A DNA stretch of 64,000 bases from Bog-950 sp035299425 (GTDB lineage Bacteria > Bacteroidota > Bacteroidia > Chitinophagales > LD1). Under the pieces are notes generated by a model. The model ran no database searches, was not told where the DNA came from, and saw nothing but the letters and a program-made list of their open reading frames with translations. Position 1 is the stretch's first letter, and every line of letters begins with the position of its first letter. The stretch is from contig DATGWP010000181.1 in the NCBI GenBank assembly GCA_035299425.1, positions 1 through 64,000 on the forward strand, given 5' to 3'. Position numbers and translations under genes: made by a program. Below are positions 24,981-36,400 of the stretch, in pieces.

Positions 24981-26333
24981 TTAGTCTTCAAACTTCAGGT
25001 GGCGCAGCACATACCAAAACCTTAGCAATTGCAGCACAGCGGCTACTGTAAGGCCAATAATAAAACCAATCCATATTCCCTTTAGGCCCATGCCGAAGGT
25101 AAATGCCAGCAGGTAGCAGGCCGGTATCATTATCATCCAGTACGATACAAAAGCAAATATGGCGGGGTATTTTACATCCTGCATACCACGCAGCGCACCG
25201 GCGGCTACTGCCTGCAGGCCATCGCTTATTTGAAATATGGCGGCAAACAAAAGCATGTAAGCGGCTATGGTTACCACCTCGGCATTATCGGTATACAGAA
25301 AAGGCAGCACATTGTGCCCTGCAAAAAATAAGATAGCAAACACAATCTCTATAAGCGCGGTAAGCAAAAACACGGTATTGCCCGCTATGCGTATGCCTTC
25401 TTTATCTTTAGCGCCATAGCTGTAGCCTATCATAATAGTGCCGGCGGCCGATATACCGGTTAGCACCATAAAGGTGATAGAAGCGAGGCCTATGGCAATC
25501 ATGTGTGCAGCCTCGGCAGCTGTGCTTATCCAGCCGCTCATTATTTGCCCGGCATTAAAAGCCGCTACCTCCCAAAAAAACTGCAACCCAGCGGGTACGC
25601 CTATTATCAGTATGGGCTTTACATAGCTAAGGCTGGGCACTGTGTAAGTTATAAACTCGCGCCTCAGTTCTCTTACCCGTTCATCGCGCCATATATAAAT
25701 AAGAATGGCTAAGGTCATCAGCGCACGCGATATGCCATTGGCTATAGCTGCACCCTCTATGCCCATTTGCGGCAGGCCCAGTTTACCATATATCAATACC
25801 CAGTTTAAAAAGCAGTTGATTACCAAACCCGCTACTGTTATGTACATGCCTATATGCGTGCGGCCCATGCCATCTAAAAACTGTTTGCCGGCCATAAAAA
25901 AGAAAACAAAGCCGGTAGAGTAGTTTACCAGGTATAAAAATTTGCCGCCCAGTACGGTGTCGGTTTCACTGTGTTGCAGCACATGCAGGTTATCGGCTAT
26001 TACCCAAACTATAAGCATAAACACTACCGTAAGCACTGCCGAAACTACCAGGCTGGATATAAGCACACCTATGCTCTTGTAGCCCTTATCTTCGCCAAAG
26101 GCCTCGCTAACCAGGGGCGATACGGCAAACAAAATACCCATGCCGGCCAGTATGGTCATCCAGTATATACCGTTGGCAAAACCCGATGCGGCTATATACT
26201 CGTGCCCCAGCCCGCCTATCTGCACGGTATCGAAAAAACCCATAAGCACCTGCCCCAGCTGCCCTGCAATAATGGGCAATGCCAGCGTAAGCGCCTCGGT
26301 CATTCTTTTGCGATATGTGGTTGAGAGTAACAT
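24981..26333 (-). CDS. MATE family multidrug/toxin efflux transporter
   Basis: A 450-residue inner-membrane antiporter with about twelve membrane segments in two related halves. Recognisable family segments are LALPIIAGQLGQVLMGFFDTVQIGG in the first helices, ISAAGTIMIGYSYGAKDKEG at the start of the second half and GLQAVAAGALRGMQDVKYP near helix 10. It couples export of organic cations or metabolites to Na+ or H+. The substrate is not predictable. It follows rpmF on the same strand, but a terminator lies between them, so it probably has its own promoter or a leader-controlled start (see 26343-26385). Confidence 0.93.
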   Translation of the reverse strand: MLLSTTYRKRMTEALTLALPIIAGQLGQVLMGFFDTVQIGGLGHEYIAASGFANGIYWMTILAGMGILFAVSPLVSEAFGEDKGYKSIGVLISSLVVSAVLTVVFMLIVWVIADNLHVLQHSETDTVLGGKFLYLVNYSTGFVFFFMAGKQFLDGMGRTHIGMYITVAGLVINCFLNWVLIYGKLGLPQMGIEGAAIANGISRALMTLAILIYIWRDERVRELRREFITYTVPSLSYVKPILIIGVPAGLQFFWEVAAFNAGQIMSGWISTAAEAAHMIAIGLASITFMVLTGISAAGTIMIGYSYGAKDKEGIRIAGNTVFLLTALIEIVFAILFFAGHNVLPFLYTDNAEVVTIAAYMLLFAAIFQISDGLQAVAAGALRGMQDVKYPAIFAFVSYWMIMIPACYLLAFTFGMGLKGIWIGFIIGLTVAAVLQLLRFWYVLRHLKFED

Positions 26334-26342
26334 GATTTAAAT

Positions 26343-26385
26343 ATTAAAATGCTGCCGGCTTTACCCCTTACAGGGTCAGGTTCTC
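26343..26385 (-). promoter_or_regulatory. Possible structured leader before the MATE gene
   Basis: On the minus strand the leader contains TGAGAACCTGA, then a CCC...GGGG hairpin and GGTAAAGCCGGC, ending about 20 nt before the ATG. These phrases resemble the 3' half of a TPP riboswitch (GAACCTGA..., GGTAATGCC...), but the P2/P3 part is missing or is replaced by the rpmF terminator hairpin. The stem pairing expected for TPP is not evident. I treat it as an unassigned structured leader. Confidence 0.25.
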
Positions 26386-26423
26386 AAAAACGAAAAACCC
26401 CCACCAGCCGAAACCAATGGGGG
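26386..26423 (-). terminator. Terminator after rpmF
   Basis: On the minus strand CCCCCA pairs with TGGGGG (26398-26403 and 26418-26423), followed by TTTTTCGTTTTT. It lies 27 bp past the rpmF stop. Confidence 0.75.
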
Positions 26424-26449
26424 AAAAAAAATATTATTTCCTCTCGGGG

Positions 26450-26638
26450 TTACTTCTTGGTTCTATCCAACACTACCTTACCGCGATAAACCAGCTTATC
26501 TTCGCTCCAGTGAGCACGGTGCAGCAAGTGTGCTTCGCCTGTTGTTTGATCAACACCAGTGGTAGGCGCTTCTGCCTTGTAGTGGGTTCTTCTTTTATCT
26601 CTTCTTTGTTTCGAGATTCGGTGTTTTGGATTTGGCAT
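26450..26638 (-). CDS. rpmF: 50S ribosomal protein L32
   Basis: A 62-residue large-subunit protein. It starts MPNPKHRISKQRRDKRRTHYK, the family signature, and ends in a short basic tail. It lacks the paired Cys zinc motifs present in some L32 proteins. It follows yceD by 76 bp on the same strand, the conserved yceD-rpmF pair; the fatty-acid genes plsX and fabH that often follow are absent here. Confidence 0.95.
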   Translation of the reverse strand: MPNPKHRISKQRRDKRRTHYKAEAPTTGVDQTTGEAHLLHRAHWSEDKLVYRGKVVLDRTKK

Positions 26639-26714
26639 GACTTCTGAATTTTAATTGTTTATTACTTTTATTTATCGTCTTCTTTCTCTCTTCCCTTTTA
26701 GGGTATTGAGGGGT

Positions 26715-27242
26715 TTAGTTCTTCAGGTTTCTTAAAGCGGCCCAGCGTGGGTCATCTTCGTTTGTTTCCTTCTTCTCCTCCCCTTTCAGGTATTTCAATA
26801 CTTCTTTATTGCACTGCGGCTCTTCGCCCGGTTTTTCGCATCCCAGCTTTTGAATAGGCAAACAAAGGTTTACATACTCATAAATTAGCTGCGAAAGGTC
26901 TATTACCGTTTGGTCGCGGCTTATATACAGCACCTCCGGCTCATCATTCATGCTATTAGGGTCTTCGGCAAACTTGATATAGCAGGTATAATCGCCAAAA
27001 ATGCTTTTATCAAATGGCCCCAGGCATCGGTCACATTCAACCTTTACCGAACCATCAATAAAAAAATTAGCTATAAAGAACGTTTCCTTTTTTTCAAACT
27101 CCAGCTTAACCTTTACATCGCACTCTTTAATCAAAGACTCTTCAAAGTGTTTAAAAAACGAGGCATTAATATCATACTCGTATTTGTGAACACCCAGCTT
27201 CATCCCCACATAAGCAATCTCAAATTCCCTTAACCCCTTCAC
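26715..27242 (-). CDS. yceD: YceD/DUF177 family protein
   Basis: A 175-residue protein linked in other organisms to 23S rRNA accumulation and ribosome assembly. Family features: KVECDRCLGPF (residues about 92-102) with a CxxC pair, QTVIDLSQLIYEYVNLCLPIQ, and the C-terminal DPRWAALRNL. The later Cys pair (LGCEKPGEEPQC) may complete a zinc site with the CxxC. Its position directly upstream of rpmF is the conserved arrangement and supports the assignment. Confidence 0.9.
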   Translation of the reverse strand: MKGLREFEIAYVGMKLGVHKYEYDINASFFKHFEESLIKECDVKVKLEFEKKETFFIANFFIDGSVKVECDRCLGPFDKSIFGDYTCYIKFAEDPNSMNDEPEVLYISRDQTVIDLSQLIYEYVNLCLPIQKLGCEKPGEEPQCNKEVLKYLKGEEKKETNEDDPRWAALRNLKN

Positions 27243-27351
27243 AATTCAAATATTTATGATAAATGCTATAGCTCAATTCACCAGTTCAAACAACACCCCT
27301 TTTCCGCTTTCTTGAAAAAGGACGGCAAATATAGGGGAATAGCTGAAAACT

Positions 27352-27385
27352 AAAAATGCTCTGCCACGAAAGCAGAGCATTTTTA
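27352..27385. terminator. Bidirectional terminator between the giant gene and yceD
   Basis: AAAAATGCTCTGC (27352-27364) pairs with GCAGAGCATTTTT (27372-27384) over a 7-nt loop. On the minus strand it closes the giant gene 19 bp past its stop. Confidence 0.85.
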
Positions 27386-27403
27386 GATAAAATACCTTAT
27401 TTT

Positions 27404-30400
27404 TTAGTTTACTACCAGTTTTTGCTTCATTTCGGTGCCATTGCTGGCTACAGTTACCATGTAAATACCTGCTGCAAGCAAATCTTTAACCTGCAATGAA
27501 AGTGTTTGTTGCTGCTTAAAGGTTTCACCCTCAAAGTGTTGGCTGTATAATTGGCGGCCATTTAAGTCAAAAATACTTAGGTCGACCTCTTTGCCGGGGT
27601 TAGAAACCGCTATAAACACCTGGTTATCAGTTGGGTTAGGATACATGCTTATAGCTGCCTGGCCGTTTAGGTTAACTGCTACTACATGCGAGTAGGTAAA
27701 TTTACCATCAAAATCGGTTTGCTTAAGGCGGTAGTAAGATGTACCACCCAGGGGCTTAGTATCCGTAAAGCTGTAGGTAAGTGTAGTGGTATTGTTGCCT
27801 GCACCATCTACCTGGCCTGCTTCGCTAAAGTTTACACCATCGGCGCTGCGCTCAACTGTAAAGTAGTCGTTATCTATTTCAAGCGAAGTAACCCATTTGG
27901 TTTCTACTTGTTGTGCTGCTGCATTGGCAGTGGCTTCAAAAGATACCAGCTTAACCGGTAGCGGAGAGTTGTTGCCATTGCCATGCAACCAGTGCTCGCC
28001 GTTGGCAGTAAGGCCTATGGTAACATATTTTCCGCCCAGCAAGCTACCACTACTTAATTGTGTGTGGTGCAGCAATAATGTTGCATCAGAAGTATTGTAA
28101 GTATCATCTTCGGTTGGGCCTTCGTATTGTGTGCTGCCCAGGTCAGACACAAGCGCTACATCATCGCCTGCTGCCGGTGTAGCCAGCGATGCAGATACAA
28201 GCTCGTTGAACTCTGCATTGGTAAAAGGGAATTTAACTTCTACTGCAGGAGAAAGATTGGTGCCAGCAAAATCAAGCACAAAGCTGCGGCTTAAGGCTGC
28301 ATCGGTACCACCTTGGTTATTGGTTAATACTACCGGGTTGCTTCGTGTATACACGGTGGCTGTTATATCGCCCAGGTCGTGGCCCATATCGTTAACAATT
28401 GCAATCAGGTCGCCAGAACTATTGGTTAAGTAAACCTCGCGGCCCTCGCCGTGCGAAGCACAGCTGCAAGTGCTGCTTGAGCCCACATTGGCAATACGTG
28501 CCGGATCGATAGTAGTAGCTGTGTAGTTAGTAGCCGATGAAGTGCAACCGTAGGTATCGCGCACGTAGTAATTCTGGTTAGACTCGTTGGCTATGTGTAC
28601 CGTATCGGTAGCTGTAAAGCTGCCGCTGTTAAGTTTGTAAGTATACGGGGCAGTACCGCCGGTGTGGCCTATTTGTATTGTAGTGTTGCCATCTACCCCT
28701 CCGCACGATTGGTAAGCAATAGTAGCTGTAGGTGTGGTGCTTACTATAGCTGCCACGGCTGTGCGGGTGCCGGTAGTGCAACCATTAAGTGTAGCATCTA
28801 CATAGTAATTAGTAGTGGTAGAAATAGACGGGGTAGTGTAGCTGCCACCGGTAGCCAGGGCCGACCCACCCGAAGAAGCTGCAAACCAGCTGATAGTACC
28901 TGCACTGGCAGTAGCTGCCAGGTTAACTGTACCGGCGTCGCAAACCGAGCCCGGTGTAGTGCTTGCTACTGTAGGCACCTCAGTAACAAGAGCAGTTACG
29001 GCTGTGCGGCTTGCACTTGGGCAGCCACCCGCTAAAGCACCTGCATAGTAAGTAAAGGTAGATGATATAACCGGTGTGGTATATGTAGTACCGGTATTAA
29101 TAATATCGGTATCGCTTGCGGTTTCGTACCAGTTAAGCACACCTGCACTGGCTGTGGCGCTCAGGCTGGCAGTGCCCAGGTCGCATATGGTATCGCCAAG
29201 GCTGGCGGTTACGGTGGGTGCAGTATTCACGGTTAAATCGGCTGTATCTGAAGTAACGCTGCCGTTAACGTTGCTGTATATTGCACGGTATCTGTAAGCA
29301 CCCAGCCCGGCCGGGTTAGCTATGCGCAGTGTATCGCTGGTGTAACCGGTGTAAACACTTCCATCCATACCGCCGGTTATATCGGCAAATGTTCCGGTAT
29401 TGGGGTCGCGCTGCCATTTTACAGCAGGCGCAGGCAGTGAAGATGAATTAGCAACCAATAACACAACAGTACCTGTGCACACAGTAGTATCGGCCGGCTG
29501 CACATCTATTGTGAGCGTTTCTTTCTCGCCCACTATTACTTTTCCAAAAACTGTTTCGCCGGTGGCCTGGGTAGAAGTACCCGCACGTGTGCCGGTAGTA
29601 GTATTGTTCCATACACCACCGCTGTATCTTTTTACAAAGAAATAAGACGTGTTGGCGCCTCCGTCTATCTCCAGGGCAGGGTAGTAATAAGTAGCATCGT
29701 ACGAAGTAAAGCCGCTTACACCGCTATTGGCCAGTGTCCATGCACGGTTCACGCTCTTATCGCTGCTTATACCCGAGTTGGCAATATCTGCATCATCGCC
29801 ACCGGTGGTATAGGCAGTTACCGAACCCGAGCCTGTAGTAGTACCCGTGAATGCAATAGTAACAGGCGCATAACCGCTGCCATCGCCTATAGCAAAGGTT
29901 TCGGTTGGGGCTGCGCTGTTTGGCACAAACATCTGCTCATTGCCATTTATATAGCTTACTGCGCTGGCACCGGTTACAGTTGCTGTGGCAGGTATAACTA
30001 CAGTATATGCATTGGTATGAATAAGGCCATTGTTTAATGCCAGGGTACCGTTAACTGTTATGTTGGTACCCAGGCTGGCATAGCCCGTAGGGTTGTTCAT
30101 TTCTAAGCTATTGAAAGCCCCGGTAGAAGATATAAGTTGTATGCCGCTGCCGTTAAGCACTACGGTGCTGCCGGTGTTTGTAAAAGTACCACCGGTCATG
30201 CTCCAGTTGCCGTGCAGGTTAATTATATCGGCAGTGCCCACATTAAAGGTACCGGCCAAAATGCTATGGTTACCATCTATGGTAAGAGTATCGGTGCTGC
30301 CTGCTACACTTAGTGTGCCGGCGCTCTTGTTAGTAGTAAGGCTGTAAAAATTCTGGCTGGTGGCTGTACCGTTTATTGCCTGGGCACCTGTGCCGCTAAA

Positions 30401-33400
30401 TATAACATTGCTGCCTGCCGGTGTAAATATACCGGCATTGCTGGTCCAGTTACCACCGGTTACATTAATAGTGGTAGCAGTACCTGCATCCAGTTCTCCG
30501 TCGGTAAGGGTAAGGTTACCGCTAATATTAAGTGTAGTAACGCTCTCCTCAGCAGTAAGGGTAAAGCCGGGGTTATTAACTGTAAGGTTATTAAAGCTGG
30601 CGCTGGCCGAGGTGCCTTTTATAGCCTGGTCAGATGCACCGTTGAATACTACAGTACCTGTGCCTGGTGTAAAGCTACCCGAGTTGATGATCCAGCTGCC
30701 GCCGGCCATGGTAATGGTTGCGGCGGTACCTTTATCCAGCGTTCCGCTGTTAAGGGTTAGGTTGGCAGCAAGTATCATGCTTGTTGCGCTGCCGCCTACT
30801 GTAACTGTGCCTGAAGTTTTGCTGATGAATAAGTTATTAAATGTGTGTGAAGTAGCCGTGCCGCCTAAAGTTTGTGCACCGCTGCCGGTAAAATATACGT
30901 TGCCGGTAGTTGCATTAAAAGTAGCCGAGCTGCTGCGGGTAAACCCGCCTGTGCCAAACACATTTATAGTGCCTTCCCCATCGTTGATAGTTCCTGCGCT
31001 GATAACCAGGCCGTTTACGGCTATACTATCGTGTAGTGTGGTAGTACCTGTGCTTGAGTAGGTAAAGGTGCCGCCTACAGTTAGTGTAGTGTTATCATTT
31101 AAATAGGCCGTACTTTGTATATCCAGGTTGTTGGCTATGTTGTTTACACCGGTAAGGTCGTAAGGGGCCGAGCCGTTAAGTTTAAGGTTGTAATACTGCC
31201 CTGCATGTACTACACAGCTATCGGCAGTTTGGGTGATGGTAACCGTACCTCCTGTAAGATTGTAAGCACCATCCAGCTCGGGATATACCGATACATCTGT
31301 GCTGCGGCTAAGCCTTAACTCGCTGGTACCGCTCATGGTAAGGCCACCATCGCCCGAAAGTATATTGGTACTTTCGTTAAGCAATACCGAGCCGCCCAAA
31401 GTAAGTACACCATCTACTATTATATCGCCACCCATGGTTTTGGTACCTGCATTAGTAGCCTTTAATTCGTAGTAAGTAGTTAAAGGCACTTTTATTGTTT
31501 GCGCACCGCTGCCGGTGTATTCTACTGTATTAGGGCTTATTGAAGCATCTAATATACCGGTAGATAAAATAGCACCGCTTGATTTAAGCACCGAGTTGGC
31601 ATTGTTAATCCAAACCGATGTACCGGTACCGGTAACATTACCATATACGGTAACCGAGCCCAGGTTATTTACAATGCTGCCTGTACCCAATGCTACTGTA
31701 GTGTTAGTACCCGCAGTGCCTATGGTGATAGCTGCACCCGGCATTATCAGTTTGTTATTATTAAGCGGGAACGAACCGCCCGAAGCCGTGGTAAATGTAC
31801 CAGTGCCATATAAGCGGGCGCCGGCACCGTTAAAGTCAAAGTCGGCACCCGAGGCTATGCTAAGCGCGCCCGACAAAGTCATATCGCCATCTACGGTAAG
31901 GGTACCGCCCGATTGTGTGTAATTAGCGCCCGCAGGCAAAGTAAAGTAACCATATACATTAACGTTGTTATTTACAGTAGGCGAAGTAGCCGATGAAAGT
32001 TTCAGTTCATTACCCACATTCAGTGTGCCGTTTACAGTAAAGGTACCCGTACCAAATGCTTCAAGGCTGCTGGTTACATTCAATGTTCTTGCTACAGGCA
32101 CTACCAGGGCCCCACCGGTATCAATATCTAAAAACTTAACACTATCGCTAAAACTTACGGTTACCGTATGGCCGGTTTCGATGGTTGCATAACCCGAGCT
32201 GGTAGGCAGGCAGTTGCAGCTGGCGCCCGAACCGCCCGGTGTGTAGCTCCAGGTACTATTACCCACTGTTACATCATTCCAGTTACCGGTTTTGCGCGAG
32301 TATACATAGCGATACATAGGCGTAGCGTTACGGTCGTTAGTACCTATTACCCACTCATTATTCAGATTGCTTACAGTAAGGCCTGTGCGGTGGCCCACCG
32401 GCTGCTCTACCGGCCCGGTAGTGGTAGTATGTGTACCATAGCTACCCATGGTGCTGCCCGTATAGGTCAGCAACTTAAGGTTAGATACACTACCTACCGA
32501 ACCCATATCGGTAAACCTTACATCAATATTGTAAGTACCCCCGGCCAGGCCGCTGGTAGATACGTCGGAATGCATATTGGCTATCTGCTCAATATTAGCG
32601 CCTTCGTTATCGGTATAGGTTACCACTGTAGCACCTGCTACATTTGCATGCGTAGCTGTAACGTACCCGGCTGTGGTAGGGCTTACCGTACTGTTTATTG
32701 TAATTGGCCTGTATTCTAAACTTGTGCCAATAGGAAACAAGCCATACTTGTTGCCCGTGGTACTGGTAATGGCAGATGCCGGGAACCAACGTTTAAACGA
32801 GCCACCATACATTTGGCCGGCACTATATACCAGTGCTGCACCGGCGCTATTGCCCAGGGTTAAAGTATAACCGTTCAGGTCAATATTGGCACCGTTCAGG
32901 TTAAGCGAGTTAGTTACCAATACATCATTCAGTATTTGAATAACACCGCCAAACGGAGATACAGTAAGGTTATAGAAAGTTTCGCCACCGCTGTGTATTA
33001 CAGTTTGTATGGTTCCACCATTAAAGGTTACACCATAAGTAGATGGCACAAATGTTCCGTTGTTGTTCCAGTTACCTTTTACCGACATGTTGCCGGCCAT
33101 GGTAATAGTATGGCCAGAAGTAATCTGAAAGTTACCGAAAGTAACAGCCGAAGTGGTGGTTAATGTAGCTGTGCCCCTAAACACCTGTGTGCTACCCACA
33201 GCAAATGTAAGTGCAGTAGTAGTGGCAGTTAAGCCACTATTAAAGTTAATGGTGCTTCCGTAAGCACTGGCTAACACCGGCGCAGTGGCGCCGCCAAAGG
33301 CTAAACAAGGAGCCGATGAGCCGTTGAAGTTGATTATACCCGCACCTGTAACCGATATGGTGCCGCTGCCGCTACCCATGGTAACAGAGTTGGCCAGGGT

Positions 33401-36400
33401 TACCGTACCGGTAGCTGTGGTTATAACTTCGGTAGCCGATGATGTATTGCTCATCCAGGTAATGCTGCCGTTAAGTGTAAACGAACCGCTGGTAACCTGT
33501 ACCCTGGCTATACGTGTAGCCGTGTTGCTGGTGCCTGCAAAAACCAGGTTGCCCGCAACCGTGCAGGTACCCGCGCCTACGGCAAGTGTATTAACCACTG
33601 CGCCGGTTGGCTGGTTCATGGTAAGGTTACCGTTTATAGTTAAAGTAATACCGGTGCTTAGCGTTAGCGTGCGTGCGGTATTTATACCGTTAAACACAAG
33701 GTTGTTGCAGGTAATGTTTTTATTAGCAGTATAGTTAAGTATTACTGCGGTATTACCAATTTGCAGGTTATAGAAAGTAGTGGCCGATGTGCCCCCAATA
33801 GTTTTAGTAAGGCCATTGATAATTACTGTATACGTACCGCCATCAAATGTTCCGCCGTTGTTAGTCCAGTTGCCGGCCACCTCAAAATCTTTATTGGCTT
33901 TAAATAAAGCACCCGAACCTATGGTTAAGTCGCCTTTAACTATTACTGCCCCGCTGCCCGAAGCCAAAGTATCGTTAACCGCAGCACTAATGGTTACATG
34001 CCCAAACGTAATGGCTGCATTAGGTGTAATGGTACCGTGGCCGGTAAAAGTGGCTGTGCTGGTGGCATTAAGTGTAAGGGCATTGGTATTATTGGTAAAG
34101 CCCCTGGCAAAATACAAATTACAACCCGCCGCTGTGGTAAACACAGGCACCGTGGATGCACCGCCAAAAGCAAAACTGGTAGATGTATTACCATTAAAGT
34201 AAATATTACCGGCACCACTTACAGTAAGCGTGCCGCTGCCGCTGCCCATAGTTAAAGGGCTGCCAAATGTTAGCGTACCGGTAGTAGCCGAAATAACTTC
34301 GGTAGTTACGGCAGTATTGCTGGCCCATGTAACAGTACCGGCTACCGAGAAAGCACCGGTAGTAACCGCTACACGGGTTATATAACTACCATTGTTAGTA
34401 CCGCTGAAGATAAGGTTACCCGCTACTGTGCAGGTGCCTGCATTTACTGCCAGTGTATTCGTTACAGCCGAGGTGCCCTGGTTTATAGTAAGGTTACCGG
34501 CTATGGCCACTGTATTGCCCACGCTGATAGTTAAAGTCCTTAAATTAGATGCGCTGTGAAAAGTAAGATTGTTGCAGCTAATACTGCTGTTTACTGTATA
34601 CGTTCCGTTAGAGGCTGCTGCGCCTAGTTGCAGGTTAGGAAAGGCGGTAGCACTGGTGCCGCCAATAGTTTTGGTAGCGCCGTTTAAAACTACGGTATTG
34701 CTTCCGCCATTTAGTGTACCTCCGTTGTTGGTCCAGCTGCCATTAAGTTGCAAACTCTGGTTAAGTACCAGTACCGAGCCCGAGGCAAGCGTAGTGTTGC
34801 CGGCTACAATTACAGCCGCGCCTGTGGCTATGGTATCTACCGCCGAAGCAGTTGTAAGTAAGTGCCCAAAGGTAATAGCAGCGCTAGGTGTAATGGTACC
34901 GTTGCCGCTTAGGTAAGTGTTGCTGGCCGCATGAAATGTAAGTGCATTGGTATTATTAGTAAACCCTTTGGCAAAATACACATTGCTGGCAGATGCCGTG
35001 CTAAACGATGGTGCAGTAGCGCCGCCAAATGTAAAACTGGTGGCGCTGGTACCGTTAAAGTATATAGAACCGGCACCCGTAATACTCATGGTGGCCGATG
35101 CACTACCCATGGTTACAGGGCTATCGAAAACAATGCTGCCGGTGCTTACTGTAATTACTTCGGTAGCTATTACAGTATTGCTCATCCAGGTAACGGTGCC
35201 CGCCAGGCGAAACACGCCGCTGGTAACCCCCACCCGGCCTATGCGCGAAGTGGTAGTGCTGGTGCCCGCAAAAACCAGGTTGCCCGCTACGGTGCATATA
35301 CCACCGTTAACTGCTAACTGGTTAGTATTATTGCTGGTAGCCTGGTTAATAGTAAGATCGCCACCTATAGCCAGCGAATCGCCGGTGGTAAGGGTAAATG
35401 TGCGTGCCGCAGAAACACCGTTTATAGTAAAGTTGCTACAGCGGTTGTGGCGGCTCATAGTAACACTTGTAGTACTGGCCGCTACCCCTATTTGTAAATT
35501 AGGGAAAGTAGTACCTACGGTACCACCAATAGTTTTTGTAGAACCGCTAAAGCTTATGGTATTGCTACCCCCGCTTAAAATTCCGCCGTTGTTGGTCCAG
35601 TTTCCCTGTATTTCAAAATCTTTATTGGCTGTAAATACCGAACCCGAAGACAATACAACATTACCACCTACCACTACAGTACCCGCAGCCGAAGCCAGGG
35701 TAACGTTAGTATCTACCTGCACATTGAATAATGTAAGGTTAGTAGTAGGCGTAACCACCGAAGCACTGCCCTTAAATACAGCGGTGCCCTTGGCAGCCCA
35801 GCTGGCAGCGGTAGTGTTTACTGTATAATTGTTGTAAAAATTTACCACGCACGATGCAAAGGTTACCAGCTTATTATACCTATCGGTAAAAGCATTTCTG
35901 AAATTGATGGTACCGGCACCCGTAAAGGTCACATTCTGCGTAGTGGCATTAATGGTAATAGCGGGCGTTATATTAAACGTACCGGTAGATACCCTTATGC
36001 TATTGGTACCCGATGTGCTCCAGCTGGTAAAAGTGCCGTTCATGTTTATAGTACCGGCACCAGCATCTAAAGTAAAAGTAGAGGCCAGGTTATTGGGGTT
36101 AATACGCACAGCACCGTTAATAGTAAGGCTATTACCGGTAGTAACTGTTACCGTGGTAGTACCCGATGTGGCATCGCCCAAATCGAGGTTATTGCAGGTG
36201 TAAGCACCGTTTACAGTAACTACGTGCCCGCCATGTATAATTACGTCATCGCCGGGGGCCGGTACGCCCGACGGGCTCCAGGTGGCAGGTGCGCTCCAGT
36301 TACCGGTAGCAGCCGAAGTTTTTGTGGCTGCCTGCAAATCATTATTATATCCTACGGCAATTAGCAGTAGAAATAAAAACAATAAACCGTTGGTTACAGA

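Noticed and set aside
26341..26425. SRP 4.5S RNA on the plus strand (GGGTCAGG)
   Set aside because: The GGAA tetraloop and AGCAG internal-loop sequence expected after GGTCAGG are absent.
28131..36203. Long plus-strand ORFs opposite the giant genes (for example 30360-31061, 34947-35828)
   Set aside because: They mirror the low-complexity Thr/Gly/Val coding of the minus-strand genes. They lack start context and recognisable domains, and repeat with the minus-strand modules.
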